Below the pieces are notes generated by a model. The model did no database searches. It saw only the letters and a program-made list of their open reading frames with translations, and had not been told where the DNA came from. The position numbers and the translations under genes were made by a program. Of a stretch of DNA of 64,000 bases, positions 55,894 through 63,562 are shown piece after piece (position 1 is the first letter of the stretch; each line of letters begins with the position of its first letter). Where the stretch lies: NCBI RefSeq assembly GCF_030818955.1, contig NZ_JAUTBF010000001.1:1860001-1924000 (forward strand). The letters run 5' to 3'. The DNA comes from Microbacterium trichothecenolyticum (GTDB lineage Bacteria > Actinomycetota > Actinomycetes > Actinomycetales > Microbacteriaceae).

Positions 55894-57555
55894 TCACGGG
55901 ACGTTCGGGTCGTTCACCGCGATCGGACTGAGGGAGATGTCGCGGATCCTGATCGTCGATCCGACTGCTTCGGCCGTGACACCGGATCTCCCGTCCACGA
56001 ACGCGGCCGCAGTGAGCGAGGCACGGCCGTCACCGGTGAACACCTCGACGGAAGAGGCATCCACGAGCACGTCGAGGGTGATCGTCCCGTCGACCGAGAC
56101 GGGAGCGGTGTGCACGGCGTGATAAGCCTCCGGCATGGCGCGAGCCGCCTCATCGGTGCGCCGATCGAGGAAGATCACTCCCGCGTCGGCGTTGTACCCG
56201 ACCGTGGCATACGCGGAGTCCGTCGACCCGAAGCGGAATCTCACCTCTCCCCCGTCGTGCGCGGAAACCGTTGCTCGGAAGCGGTAGGCAGAGGTCGACG
56301 GCTGCGCGGAGAGCGGGACGATCGCGCCGGGCTCGAGCGTCATCGGGTCCGCCGTCGACAGTGCCCCCTCTCGAGCGGCGAGGGCGGCGACCGGCCGGGA
56401 CAGGAGAGTCAGACGCCCGTCGACCTCCCCGAGCGTGATCTCGCGCGTCGTGGAGAGCGACCCACCCTGCCACTCGCCGCCGGGGAGGTCTCGCGCATAG
56501 GCCCAGTTGTTCACCCACCCGAGGGCGAATCGACGTTCCAACCGTCCTCTGTCACCGTCCCGGGGATCATCCCAGGTCACGGCAGCGTAGAAGTCGGCGC
56601 CGCCGTCGAGCCATTGCGGTCGTTCATCATCGGCGACGAACCGCTCGCCATCCCACGACCCGGTCCAGTAGGCGAACCCGGTCGGTCCTCCCGAGCTCGA
56701 GGCGTCGGCGCTGGCGGCCAGAACCCAGGTGCGGCGACCGGTGGCGGGCTCGAGCATCTCGAAGAGATCGGGACACTCCAGGAGCCCGTCACCGGTATGC
56801 GCGAAATCGGACACGTACGTCCATTCGCGCAGGTCGCGCGACGTGTAGAACCCGAGACGTTCTCCCTCGGCGAGGACCATGACCCACTGCTGGTGCGCGT
56901 CGTCCCACACCACCTTGGGGTCGCGCCAATCACGGACACCCGGGTTTTCCATGATGGGGTTGCCCTCGTAGTTGTGAAACGTCACGCCCCCGTCGGTCGA
57001 CGTGAACAACGACTGCCGCTGCACGCCGTCGCTCTGTTGCGTGGCGATGGCGACGATGGCGCCCGCTCCGAACCCGGCCGTGTTCTTCTCGTCGATGACC
57101 ACGCTTCCGGTGAGGATGTCGCCGAGGCCGTTGCGATACTTCTCGATCGCCACACCCTCGTTCTTCCAGGTGAGCATGTCGGTGGATGTCGCCAGATGCC
57201 ATGCCGTGCCGTTTCCATCGGGGTAATCGGCGTTGTACAGGTAGTACAGGTGCCATACGCCGTCGACGAGTACCGGCCGTTGTGGATCGTTCATCCAGTG
57301 CTGTTCGGGCGTCAGGTGAAAAGCGGGACGGAACCGCTCCCACCCCTGGGGCCGGGAGAACGCGCGATCGTCCGTCGCCGACGCCGAGGGAGTCGGCGGT
57401 GAGGCGGACGCCGTCGACGGCGGAGCCCCGTCACGGGGCAAGGCCAGCACGACGACGCCCACCGCCACCACGCCGAGGGTGGCGAGCACGAGCCAGAAAG
57501 TGCCTCGGCGGGAACCGGGGGGGCGGTTCCCGCCGAGGCTGTCGAGACCGGTCAC
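55894..57555 (-). CDS. GH32 levanase-type glycoside hydrolase, membrane-anchored
   Basis: The 553-residue protein has an N-terminal transmembrane helix (residues ~20-40) with no export cleavage site, then a Ser/Thr/Pro linker and a GH32 five-blade propeller. The nucleophile Asp90 is in WMNDPQRPV, WRDPKV is the RDP motif, and the acid/base Glu is in ECPDLF. A beta-sandwich follows. It should cut beta-2,6-fructan outside the cell as an exo-levanase or a levan fructotransferase; the QRP after WMND is consistent with actinobacterial levan enzymes. The GTG at 57555 overlaps the upstream stop. Confidence 0.88.
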   Translation of the reverse strand: MTGLDSLGGNRPPGSRRGTFWLVLATLGVVAVGVVVLALPRDGAPPSTASASPPTPSASATDDRAFSRPQGWERFRPAFHLTPEQHWMNDPQRPVLVDGVWHLYYLYNADYPDGNGTAWHLATSTDMLTWKNEGVAIEKYRNGLGDILTGSVVIDEKNTAGFGAGAIVAIATQQSDGVQRQSLFTSTDGGVTFHNYEGNPIMENPGVRDWRDPKVVWDDAHQQWVMVLAEGERLGFYTSRDLREWTYVSDFAHTGDGLLECPDLFEMLEPATGRRTWVLAASADASSSGGPTGFAYWTGSWDGERFVADDERPQWLDGGADFYAAVTWDDPRDGDRGRLERRFALGWVNNWAYARDLPGGEWQGGSLSTTREITLGEVDGRLTLLSRPVAALAAREGALSTADPMTLEPGAIVPLSAQPSTSAYRFRATVSAHDGGEVRFRFGSTDSAYATVGYNADAGVIFLDRRTDEAARAMPEAYHAVHTAPVSVDGTITLDVLVDASSVEVFTGDGRASLTAAAFVDGRSGVTAEAVGSTIRIRDISLSPIAVNDPNVP

Positions 57556-58406
57556 ACACGCCTCCGCGCGCAGCCACAGCGCATCAGAAGGCAACCGACG
57601 CCTGCCGCCACGAGGAGCCCCGCGGCCAGCGCAAGCGGAGAGGTGGGGGCCTCGATTCCGGTCTCTGCGAGGCGCGCCGGGATGGCGGCATTCGGGGTGG
57701 GCGTCGGGGGGACCACAGTCTCGACGTTGGGAGGTGTCGTCACGGTAGGCGACGGCACCGGTGTGGGGACCGGACTCGTTGACGGAGCCGGCGTGGGGGT
57801 CGGAGTGGGATAGGGGGTCGGGGTCGGGGTCGGAGTGGGATAGGGGGTCGGGGTCCGGGTGCCGACGAACGACGCCGTGCTCGTGAGCGCGATCGAGGGG
57901 CTGTCGGCGACCGAGACGAAGCTCAGCTCGATGAACTCCTCAGCCACACCCGACACCCGCACCGAGACTCGGTCGTCGTCGCACTGAACGCTGACCTGCT
58001 CGGCGCGGACATCCTTCAGATCCAGCAGGTAACCCGTGTCCGACGCGCGAGTGGAGGTGGCGCGGACGCGCACGCCCGCTGCACAGTCGACCCGCTGGTG
58101 CGGCCCGAGCGCCTCGACGATGTCGAGGGCGTCCCAGGGACCGCGGGGACCCTCGGCGATCCACGAGGCCCGCGTCTCCGAACCGTCGACCCATTGCCCG
58201 TACAGATTGCCTCGCGTCCGGTCGGCCTCTCCGTAGAACGTACCGGGCCGATCACCGGGGCGCAGAGTCGCCTTGGCCGCCGACGTCGAGGTGACGTCGC
58301 CATCCTGCGCAGCCCATACCGGTGACGCGAGAAGGAGCGTTCCCGCCGTCATACCGATGAGTCCCGCCGCGAGCCACCCGGCTGCCCGGGACAGTTCCCG
58401 AGTCAA
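57552..58406 (-). CDS. Secreted surface protein with Pro-Thr repeats and LAETG anchor
   Basis: The 284-residue protein has a signal peptide (LLLASPVWAAQ), an ~140-residue beta-rich domain of unknown function and a PTPTPYPTPT repeat stalk. A sortase signal follows: LAETG, a hydrophobic helix, and RCGCARRRV. LAxTG fits class E sortases of actinobacteria. The likely start is the TTG at 58406, overlapping the previous stop (TTGA), with GGAAGAAG upstream. It is the second gene of a three-gene operon with the GH32 enzyme, so probably a levan-binding surface protein. Confidence 0.78.
   Translation of the reverse strand: MTRELSRAAGWLAAGLIGMTAGTLLLASPVWAAQDGDVTSTSAAKATLRPGDRPGTFYGEADRTRGNLYGQWVDGSETRASWIAEGPRGPWDALDIVEALGPHQRVDCAAGVRVRATSTRASDTGYLLDLKDVRAEQVSVQCDDDRVSVRVSGVAEEFIELSFVSVADSPSIALTSTASFVGTRTPTPYPTPTPTPTPYPTPTPTPAPSTSPVPTPVPSPTVTTPPNVETVVPPTPTPNAAIPARLAETGIEAPTSPLALAAGLLVAAGVGCLLMRCGCARRRV
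57801..57860 (-). repeat. 30-base tandem repeat, two copies
   Basis: The unit starting CGGAGTGGGATAGGGGGTCG occurs at 57801-57830 and 57831-57860 with one mismatch. It encodes the PTPTPYPTPT stalk of the LAETG protein, and its length is a multiple of three, so copy number could vary without losing frame. Confidence 0.85.
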
Positions 58407-59509
58407 AGCTTCTTCCCTTGCGTGGCCCTGCGTGCGCGACGCGAGACGAAGAAGGCGCAGACGCCGGCAGCGAGCACAAGCACACCGAGCGCCACCGCGC
58501 CGATCAACGAGTCGGAGTTCAATCCCGTGCTCGCCAGGGACGACGTCGGCGACGCAGCGCTGTTCGCGGACGCGGGGACGGGTGCCTGCGTGGTCGATGA
58601 CGGTGAGCCGGGAGTGCTCGTGGACGTCGGCGCGGGCGTTGCGGGCACCCCGGCCGAGTGAATACCGCCAGCGGGGATCAGCAGTGTCGAGTCGAGTTGC
58701 CCGTCCTTGGTATCGGCGACCGCCGCGACGACGCTGACCGCCCGACCCGGCGTGACCGACGCCGTGCACGTGAGCGGCACCGAGAAGCCGTTCATCTCAG
58801 TGTCCAGTGCACCCGGGTGTCCGTCGGAGGTCACGTTCGACACGAAGAGCTCGGGGTGAGACGTCGAGTTGATGGTACCGAGGCCGACCGGCTGCCCCCC
58901 GATCGTCGAACACAGCGTGCCGTTGACGAAGATACCGAACGCATCCTTGTAATCACGCTGCGCCCACTTGCCGTACTCTTCACTGCCAATCTGATAATCG
59001 ATTGTCAGAGTGTCACCCGCGGGAATGACGGTCAACGCCAGCTCAGCACCGTCGTAGGTGGTGACACCGAATGCCGCGTCAAGCGTCGCCGATCCCGCAC
59101 CTCCGAGGTCACCGGTCGTCGTCAATTTCTTGTTGGGTCCGACGAGGGACGAATCGGTGAAATCAACGTCGGCTGCATTGTTGGGGTCGGCGTCACGCAG
59201 CGAGCCCGTGGTGAGTGCTACACCGGAGGAAAACCTGTCGGCGAAACCCAGATTCAAGCCGGAGTACGTTCCGGCCTGAATTGCACGGCCGGAGGTCAGT
59301 TTGGCGTCCGAAATCGCGATATTGCCACCTACCAGGACTTTTACGACGTCTTTGACGTCCTTCCCCTCCAGGGTGGTGCTGGCGGCCGCGGCGTACGCGG
59401 GGGCACTGGCGAGAAGGGCGATCGCCGCCGATGAGGCAACACACGCGGCAACCGCGAAGGGCGCTCGGCGCGCAGGAGACCTGCGGACGAAGGAAGAGAG
59501 CTGGTTCAT
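58403..59509 (-). CDS. Choice-of-anchor L domain surface protein with LASTG anchor
   Basis: The 368-residue protein has a signal peptide ending SAPAYA, then a choice-of-anchor L-type domain with the hallmark YQIGSEEYGKWAQRDYKDAF followed by GIFVNG. A Ser/Thr/Pro stalk precedes the sortase-type end LASTG, a helix and RRARRATQGKKL. The ATG at 59509 has an AGGAG site. It is the first gene of the operon continuing to the LAETG protein and the GH32 levanase, suggesting a surface complex that holds levan or the enzyme. Confidence 0.82.
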   Translation of the reverse strand: MNQLSSFVRRSPARRAPFAVAACVASSAAIALLASAPAYAAAASTTLEGKDVKDVVKVLVGGNIAISDAKLTSGRAIQAGTYSGLNLGFADRFSSGVALTTGSLRDADPNNAADVDFTDSSLVGPNKKLTTTGDLGGAGSATLDAAFGVTTYDGAELALTVIPAGDTLTIDYQIGSEEYGKWAQRDYKDAFGIFVNGTLCSTIGGQPVGLGTINSTSHPELFVSNVTSDGHPGALDTEMNGFSVPLTCTASVTPGRAVSVVAAVADTKDGQLDSTLLIPAGGIHSAGVPATPAPTSTSTPGSPSSTTQAPVPASANSAASPTSSLASTGLNSDSLIGAVALGVLVLAAGVCAFFVSRRARRATQGKKL

Positions 59510-59688
59510 GACACTCCTGTGAAATGCGGTGGGCACGACGGAGAACGGCCCATCGAAAGGGCACGCGCCGTCGAGGAAAGGGTGGCGAGAGCGATTTCTT
59601 GACAAACCGCGAGAGGAGAGGGTGCCACGGAGTGCGCCACACGGCGCCTCATAGCCGACAGTGCCAGAAAACGCAGACGAACGCAAAC

Positions 59689-59708
59689 TATGTCAATCGA
59701 TTGACATA
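59689..59708. promoter_or_regulatory. LacI-type operator, perfect 20-bp palindrome
   Basis: The sequence TATGTCAATCGATTGACATA is fully self-complementary with a central CG, as in LacI-family operators. Its right arm contains the TTGACA -35 box of the levansucrase promoter, so binding would block RNA polymerase. It lies in the divergent region between the surface-protein operon and levansucrase. Confidence 0.85.
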
Positions 59709-59729
59709 TGTCTTTCCGATCCATACGCT
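59701..59729 (+). promoter_or_regulatory. Levansucrase promoter (TTGACA-N17-TACGCT)
   Basis: The -35 TTGACA (59701-59706) and -10 TACGCT (59724-59729) are spaced 17 bases, with the start codon 34 bases further on. The -35 box is half of the operator palindrome. Confidence 0.7.
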
Positions 59730-59762
59730 GAGCCGCGAGGAGCAGGGGCCACGTCACGCCAA

Positions 59763-61391
59763 ATGAGAAAGCAGAACGACGTGACCACCAAGAAGAACCG
59801 AGTGGGGCGCCTCGCCGTCCGGCTCGCCGCGGTTGCCGCCGTGCTGGCCGCGACCGCGGCTATCGCGGCAACGCCCGCATACGCGCAGTCGACGGCGAAC
59901 GTCACCGCGGTCCCGGGCTACCCGGCCCCCACCACGCACACGCAGCAGGCCTACGACCCCGAGGCGAACTTCACGGCCAAGTGGACCCGCGCCGACGCTC
60001 GTCAGATCAAAGCGATGAGCAACCCGGCTGCGCCTTCGCGGCAGAACTCCCTGCCGGAGGAGTACACCATGCCGACGGTGCCACAGGACTTCCCCGACAT
60101 GAGCAACGACCAGGTCTGGGTGTGGGACAGCTGGACTCTGACGGACGGCTCATCGGCGCAGCCGAGCTTCAAGGGGTGGGAGGTCGTCTTCTCGCTGGTC
60201 GCCGATCGCAAGCTCGGCTTCGACGATCGCCACACGTACGCGCGCCTCGGGTACTTCTTCCGCAAAGCCAACGTGGCGGATCGCCCCAAGAACGGCGGGT
60301 GGACGTACGGCGGACTGGTGTTCCCCGACGGCGCGTCCGGCGCGATCTTTGAAGACCAGTCGTTCAGCCACCAGACCGAGTGGTCAGGCTCGACCCGCAT
60401 CTTCGACGGCAACAAGCTGCGCATCTTCTACACGGCCGTGGCCTTCTATCGCAATCCCGATGGCACGAACCGCAAGCCCTACGACCCGCGCATCGTGCAG
60501 AGCGAGGGCCGCATCTTCGCCGACGACAACGGCGTGTGGATGACCGGCTTCCGCGACCAGCACGACATGCTGAAGGCCGACGGTACCTATTACCAGAACG
60601 CCGCACAGAACGAGTACTTCAACTTCCGCGACCCCTTCACCTTCGAGGACCCCGCCCACCCCGGCAAGACCTACATGGTCTTCGAGGGCAACTCCGCCTT
60701 CCAGCGCGGCGCCCGCTCGTGCACCAAGGAGGACATGGGCTACGCTCCGGGCGACCCCTACACCGAGACAGCCGACCAGGTCATGGACCAGGGAGCGCAC
60801 TACCAGCTCGCCAACGTCGGGCTCGCCGTCGCTGAGAACAAGGCGTTGACGAAATGGAAGTTCCTTCCGCCGATCCTTTCGGCCAACTGCGTGAACGACC
60901 AGACCGAACGCCCGCAGATCTACCTCAAGGACGGCAAGTACTACCTCTTCACGATCTCGCACCGCCACACCTACGCGGCCGGCATCGACGGCCCGGAGGG
61001 CGTCTACGGATTCGTGGGCAACGGCATCCGTAGCGACTTCCAACCGGTGAACCGCGGCTCGGGCCTGGCGCTCGGCAGCCCCTCCAACCTGAACTTCGCG
61101 GTGGGCAAGCCCTCCGCACCGGACTACAACCAAGACCCCGGCCAGTTCCAGGCCTACTCGCACTACGTCATGCCGGGCGGGCTCGTGCAATCGTTCATCG
61201 ACACGATCGGAACGAGCGACAAGTTCGTCCGCGGCGGCACGCTGGCCCCGACCGTCCGCATCAACATCAACGGTGCCGACGTGACGAGCGACCGTACCTA
61301 CGGCCACAACGGCCTCGGCTCGTGGGCCGACATTCCCTCGGGATACGCCCACGACATCGCTCAGACACCGGACCGGCGCCCGGTCAACTGA
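59763..61391 (+). CDS. Levansucrase, GH68 family, secreted
   Basis: Levansucrase splits sucrose and polymerises the fructose into beta-2,6-levan, releasing glucose. The 542-residue protein has a Sec signal peptide cleaved after TPAYA (about residue 42). The GH68 catalytic triad is present: nucleophile Asp122 in VWDSWTL, transition-state Asp290 in FRDP, and acid/base Glu382 in TERPQIYL. Length and motifs match actinobacterial levansucrases. The ATG at 59763 is the best start; GTG 59781 is an alternative. Regulated by a LacI-type palindrome over its -35 box and ended by a strong terminator. Confidence 0.94.
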   Translation: MRKQNDVTTKKNRVGRLAVRLAAVAAVLAATAAIAATPAYAQSTANVTAVPGYPAPTTHTQQAYDPEANFTAKWTRADARQIKAMSNPAAPSRQNSLPEEYTMPTVPQDFPDMSNDQVWVWDSWTLTDGSSAQPSFKGWEVVFSLVADRKLGFDDRHTYARLGYFFRKANVADRPKNGGWTYGGLVFPDGASGAIFEDQSFSHQTEWSGSTRIFDGNKLRIFYTAVAFYRNPDGTNRKPYDPRIVQSEGRIFADDNGVWMTGFRDQHDMLKADGTYYQNAAQNEYFNFRDPFTFEDPAHPGKTYMVFEGNSAFQRGARSCTKEDMGYAPGDPYTETADQVMDQGAHYQLANVGLAVAENKALTKWKFLPPILSANCVNDQTERPQIYLKDGKYYLFTISHRHTYAAGIDGPEGVYGFVGNGIRSDFQPVNRGSGLALGSPSNLNFAVGKPSAPDYNQDPGQFQAYSHYVMPGGLVQSFIDTIGTSDKFVRGGTLAPTVRININGADVTSDRTYGHNGLGSWADIPSGYAHDIAQTPDRRPVN

Positions 61392-61407
61392 CGAACCGTC
61401 GCACACG

Positions 61408-61437
61408 AGGTGGGGCCCCAGAGATGGGGCCCCACCT
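61408..61437 (+). terminator. Levansucrase terminator
   Basis: AGGTGGGGCCCC and GGGGCCCCACCT form a 12-bp perfect stem with a 6-base loop, followed by TTT, 17 bases after the levansucrase stop. Separates levansucrase from the PTS gene. Confidence 0.85.
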
Positions 61438-61524
61438 TTCCCTCCCCTCGGGAAATGCCCAAGATCACCGGCGAAGATCGACTGTCCCCTCACACCTCCA
61501 CGGGGGGCGGAGATTCGAGTACCT

Positions 61525-63507
61525 ATGAATGCCACGCGGCTCGCCGACCTCATCGAGGACGCGATGGGCGGGCAGGACAACCTGGAGTCGTTGACGCACT
61601 GCGCGACCCGGGTACGTCTGATTCCCCGCAACCTCGATCTGGTGCGCTTCGATGCGCTCCGCAGCATTCCCCTGGTGATCGACACGCGACTGGTGGCCGG
61701 TCAGGTGCAGGTCGTGCTCGGTCCCGATCGCGCGCAAGCGGTCGCGGCGGCGATGCGGCGCCACCGCGGCACCGCCGACACGGTCGTCCCTCGCGGGCGC
61801 CGTCACCACCCGACCCGAGCCCTCGTGCTCCTGGTCGATGTCTTCACTCCGCTGCTCCCCGTCTTCGTCGCGGGGGGCCTGCTGATGGCGTTGCACAACC
61901 TGCTGGCGAGCCCCGACATCGTGGGCGAGATGCCCATCGTCCATGCAGCCCCCTGGCTCGACGGCTTCACCTCCCTCGTCGGCCTCCTGGGGTACGCCGT
62001 GTTCGCGCTCCTTCCCGTCCTGCTCGGATTCGCGGCCACCGAACGCTTCGGCGGCTCGCCGCACCTGGGAGCGGCGATGGGAGCGGCGCTCGTGGCCGCC
62101 CCGCTCTTCTCTGACGCGGGGTCGCCCGCGGCCCACTTCGCCCCTTCACCGGCATGGATGATCGGCGATCTCAACGTGTTCGGCGTGGACTATCGGAACA
62201 CCGTCATACCGATGATCGCGATCGCCTTCGTCCTGGCTCGGGTCGAACGGGTGCTGAAGCGGAGGCTCCACGGCTCGGTCCAGCTCCTGCTGGTTCCGAC
62301 GGTGACACTGCTCGCGACCGGACTCATCGCGTTTCTCGTGCTCGGCCCCGCCCTCCGCGTGCTCGGCGCCGTGGCTGCTCACGTGATGCAGTGGCTGTAC
62401 GTGAGCGCGGGCCCGGCGGGAGGCGCGATGATCGGCGCCGCGTACTCTCCGCTGGTCGTGACGGGCCTGCATCAGGGACTCCTCGCGATCGAGCTGGGTC
62501 TCATCGCCACCGGAGGATCGTTCATCTTCCCCATCGCCGCGACCGCGAACATCGCTCAGGCCGCCGCCACTTTCGCCGTGTGGGCATGCTCGCCCAGGGG
62601 CTCCCACCTGCGCTCTCTCGCTGCGACCACAGCGGCACCCGCCGCCCTGGGAATCGCCGAGCCCGCGATGTTCGGAGTGACACTGCGCCTGCGCGCCCCC
62701 TTCGCCATCGCCGTCGGAGCCACGGCTGTCGCCGCCGCCCTCCTGGCCACGTTCCAGGTGGAGGCGGTGACCCTCGGCGCCGCCGGCCTTTTCGGTTTTG
62801 CCTCCATCGCTGCCGGCAAGGTCGGCCCGTTCATCGTGTGCCAGGCGGTCGCTGCCGGGCTGTCTTTCGGTGGCACCTGGGCCTGGTCCCGCTGGTGGAG
62901 TCAGCCGGAGTCCGAGCCGGGCGCGGACGGCTCCGCCCGGGATGCCGGTGCGACGACGATCTCTTCTCCGGTTTCGGGCGTGATGGTCGACGTCGAGACG
63001 CTGGCGGACGCCGCCTTCGCCGCGAGCGCACTCGGCCCGACGGTCGCCGTCGCTCCCCAAGAGTCGCGGATCGTCGCCCCCGCTCAAGGGATCGTCACCG
63101 TCGTGTCGCGCACCGGTCACGCGTACGGGATCACGATGCCGGATGGGACCGAGGTTCTCGTCCACGTCGGCATCGACACCGTTCGCATGAACGGAGTGGG
63201 GTTCCTTCCGCTCACTCGCGTCGGTGCACGGGTGTCGGTGGGCGATCCGCTGGTCGACGTCGATGTCGACGCGGTCGTGTCTGCGGGTCTGGATCCGGTC
63301 GTGCTGACGATCGTGACGAACGTCGACTCCGGAGCACTCCTGCCCAGGCGCCGCGGCGGGTCCGTGCGTGCCGGCGACCTGATTCTGTCCCCCCCCCCCC
63401 CCCCCCCCCGGCGGAGGGGGGCGGGGCGAGGGCCAAGACGGCGACCGAGATCACCCCGCCTGATTAACCGCTTGACCACTCGCCGTGAGGTTGCTAACTT
63501 TGCGTAA
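61525..63507 (+). CDS. PTS sucrose/fructo-oligosaccharide-type EIIBCA transporter (C-terminus uncertain)
   Basis: The single chain carries EIIB (phospho-Cys26 in LTHCATRVRL), EIIC with about ten helices and the GIAEPAMFGVTLRL signature, and a glucose-type EIIA with the phospho-His547 in VHVGIDTVRMNG. It imports and phosphorylates a glucoside or fructoside. Position next to levansucrase and GH32 genes favours sucrose or levan fragments. After GDLILS the frame enters a run of 21 Cs and continues into a 35-residue basic tail that overlaps the next promoter, so the real stop is probably near 63388-63415. Confidence 0.85.
   Translation: MNATRLADLIEDAMGGQDNLESLTHCATRVRLIPRNLDLVRFDALRSIPLVIDTRLVAGQVQVVLGPDRAQAVAAAMRRHRGTADTVVPRGRRHHPTRALVLLVDVFTPLLPVFVAGGLLMALHNLLASPDIVGEMPIVHAAPWLDGFTSLVGLLGYAVFALLPVLLGFAATERFGGSPHLGAAMGAALVAAPLFSDAGSPAAHFAPSPAWMIGDLNVFGVDYRNTVIPMIAIAFVLARVERVLKRRLHGSVQLLLVPTVTLLATGLIAFLVLGPALRVLGAVAAHVMQWLYVSAGPAGGAMIGAAYSPLVVTGLHQGLLAIELGLIATGGSFIFPIAATANIAQAAATFAVWACSPRGSHLRSLAATTAAPAALGIAEPAMFGVTLRLRAPFAIAVGATAVAAALLATFQVEAVTLGAAGLFGFASIAAGKVGPFIVCQAVAAGLSFGGTWAWSRWWSQPESEPGADGSARDAGATTISSPVSGVMVDVETLADAAFAASALGPTVAVAPQESRIVAPAQGIVTVVSRTGHAYGITMPDGTEVLVHVGIDTVRMNGVGFLPLTRVGARVSVGDPLVDVDVDAVVSAGLDPVVLTIVTNVDSGALLPRRRGGSVRAGDLILSPPPPPPRRRGAGRGPRRRPRSPRLINRLTTRREVANFA
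63389..63409. repeat. 21-base poly-C tract
   Basis: An uninterrupted run of C, followed by a G-rich stretch (GGCGGAGGGGGG) that could pair with it as a hairpin. It falls at the end of the PTS gene, encodes six prolines in the current frame, and could be a real homopolymer, a terminator, or an assembly artefact. Confidence 0.7.
63472..63500 (+). promoter_or_regulatory. Promoter of second GH32 gene (TTGACC-N17-TAACTT) with GATTAACC repeats
   Basis: TTGACC (63472-63477) and TAACTT (63495-63500) are 17 bases apart and 63 bases before the GH32 start. GATTAACC occurs at 63462-63469 and 63510-63517, flanking the promoter, and differs from the LacI palindrome, so a different regulator may act here. 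Confidence 0.6.
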
Positions 63508-63562
63508 CCGATTAACCACCCTGGTTCATCGGCGGACAACGTCTCAATGAGGAGTCACCCGT

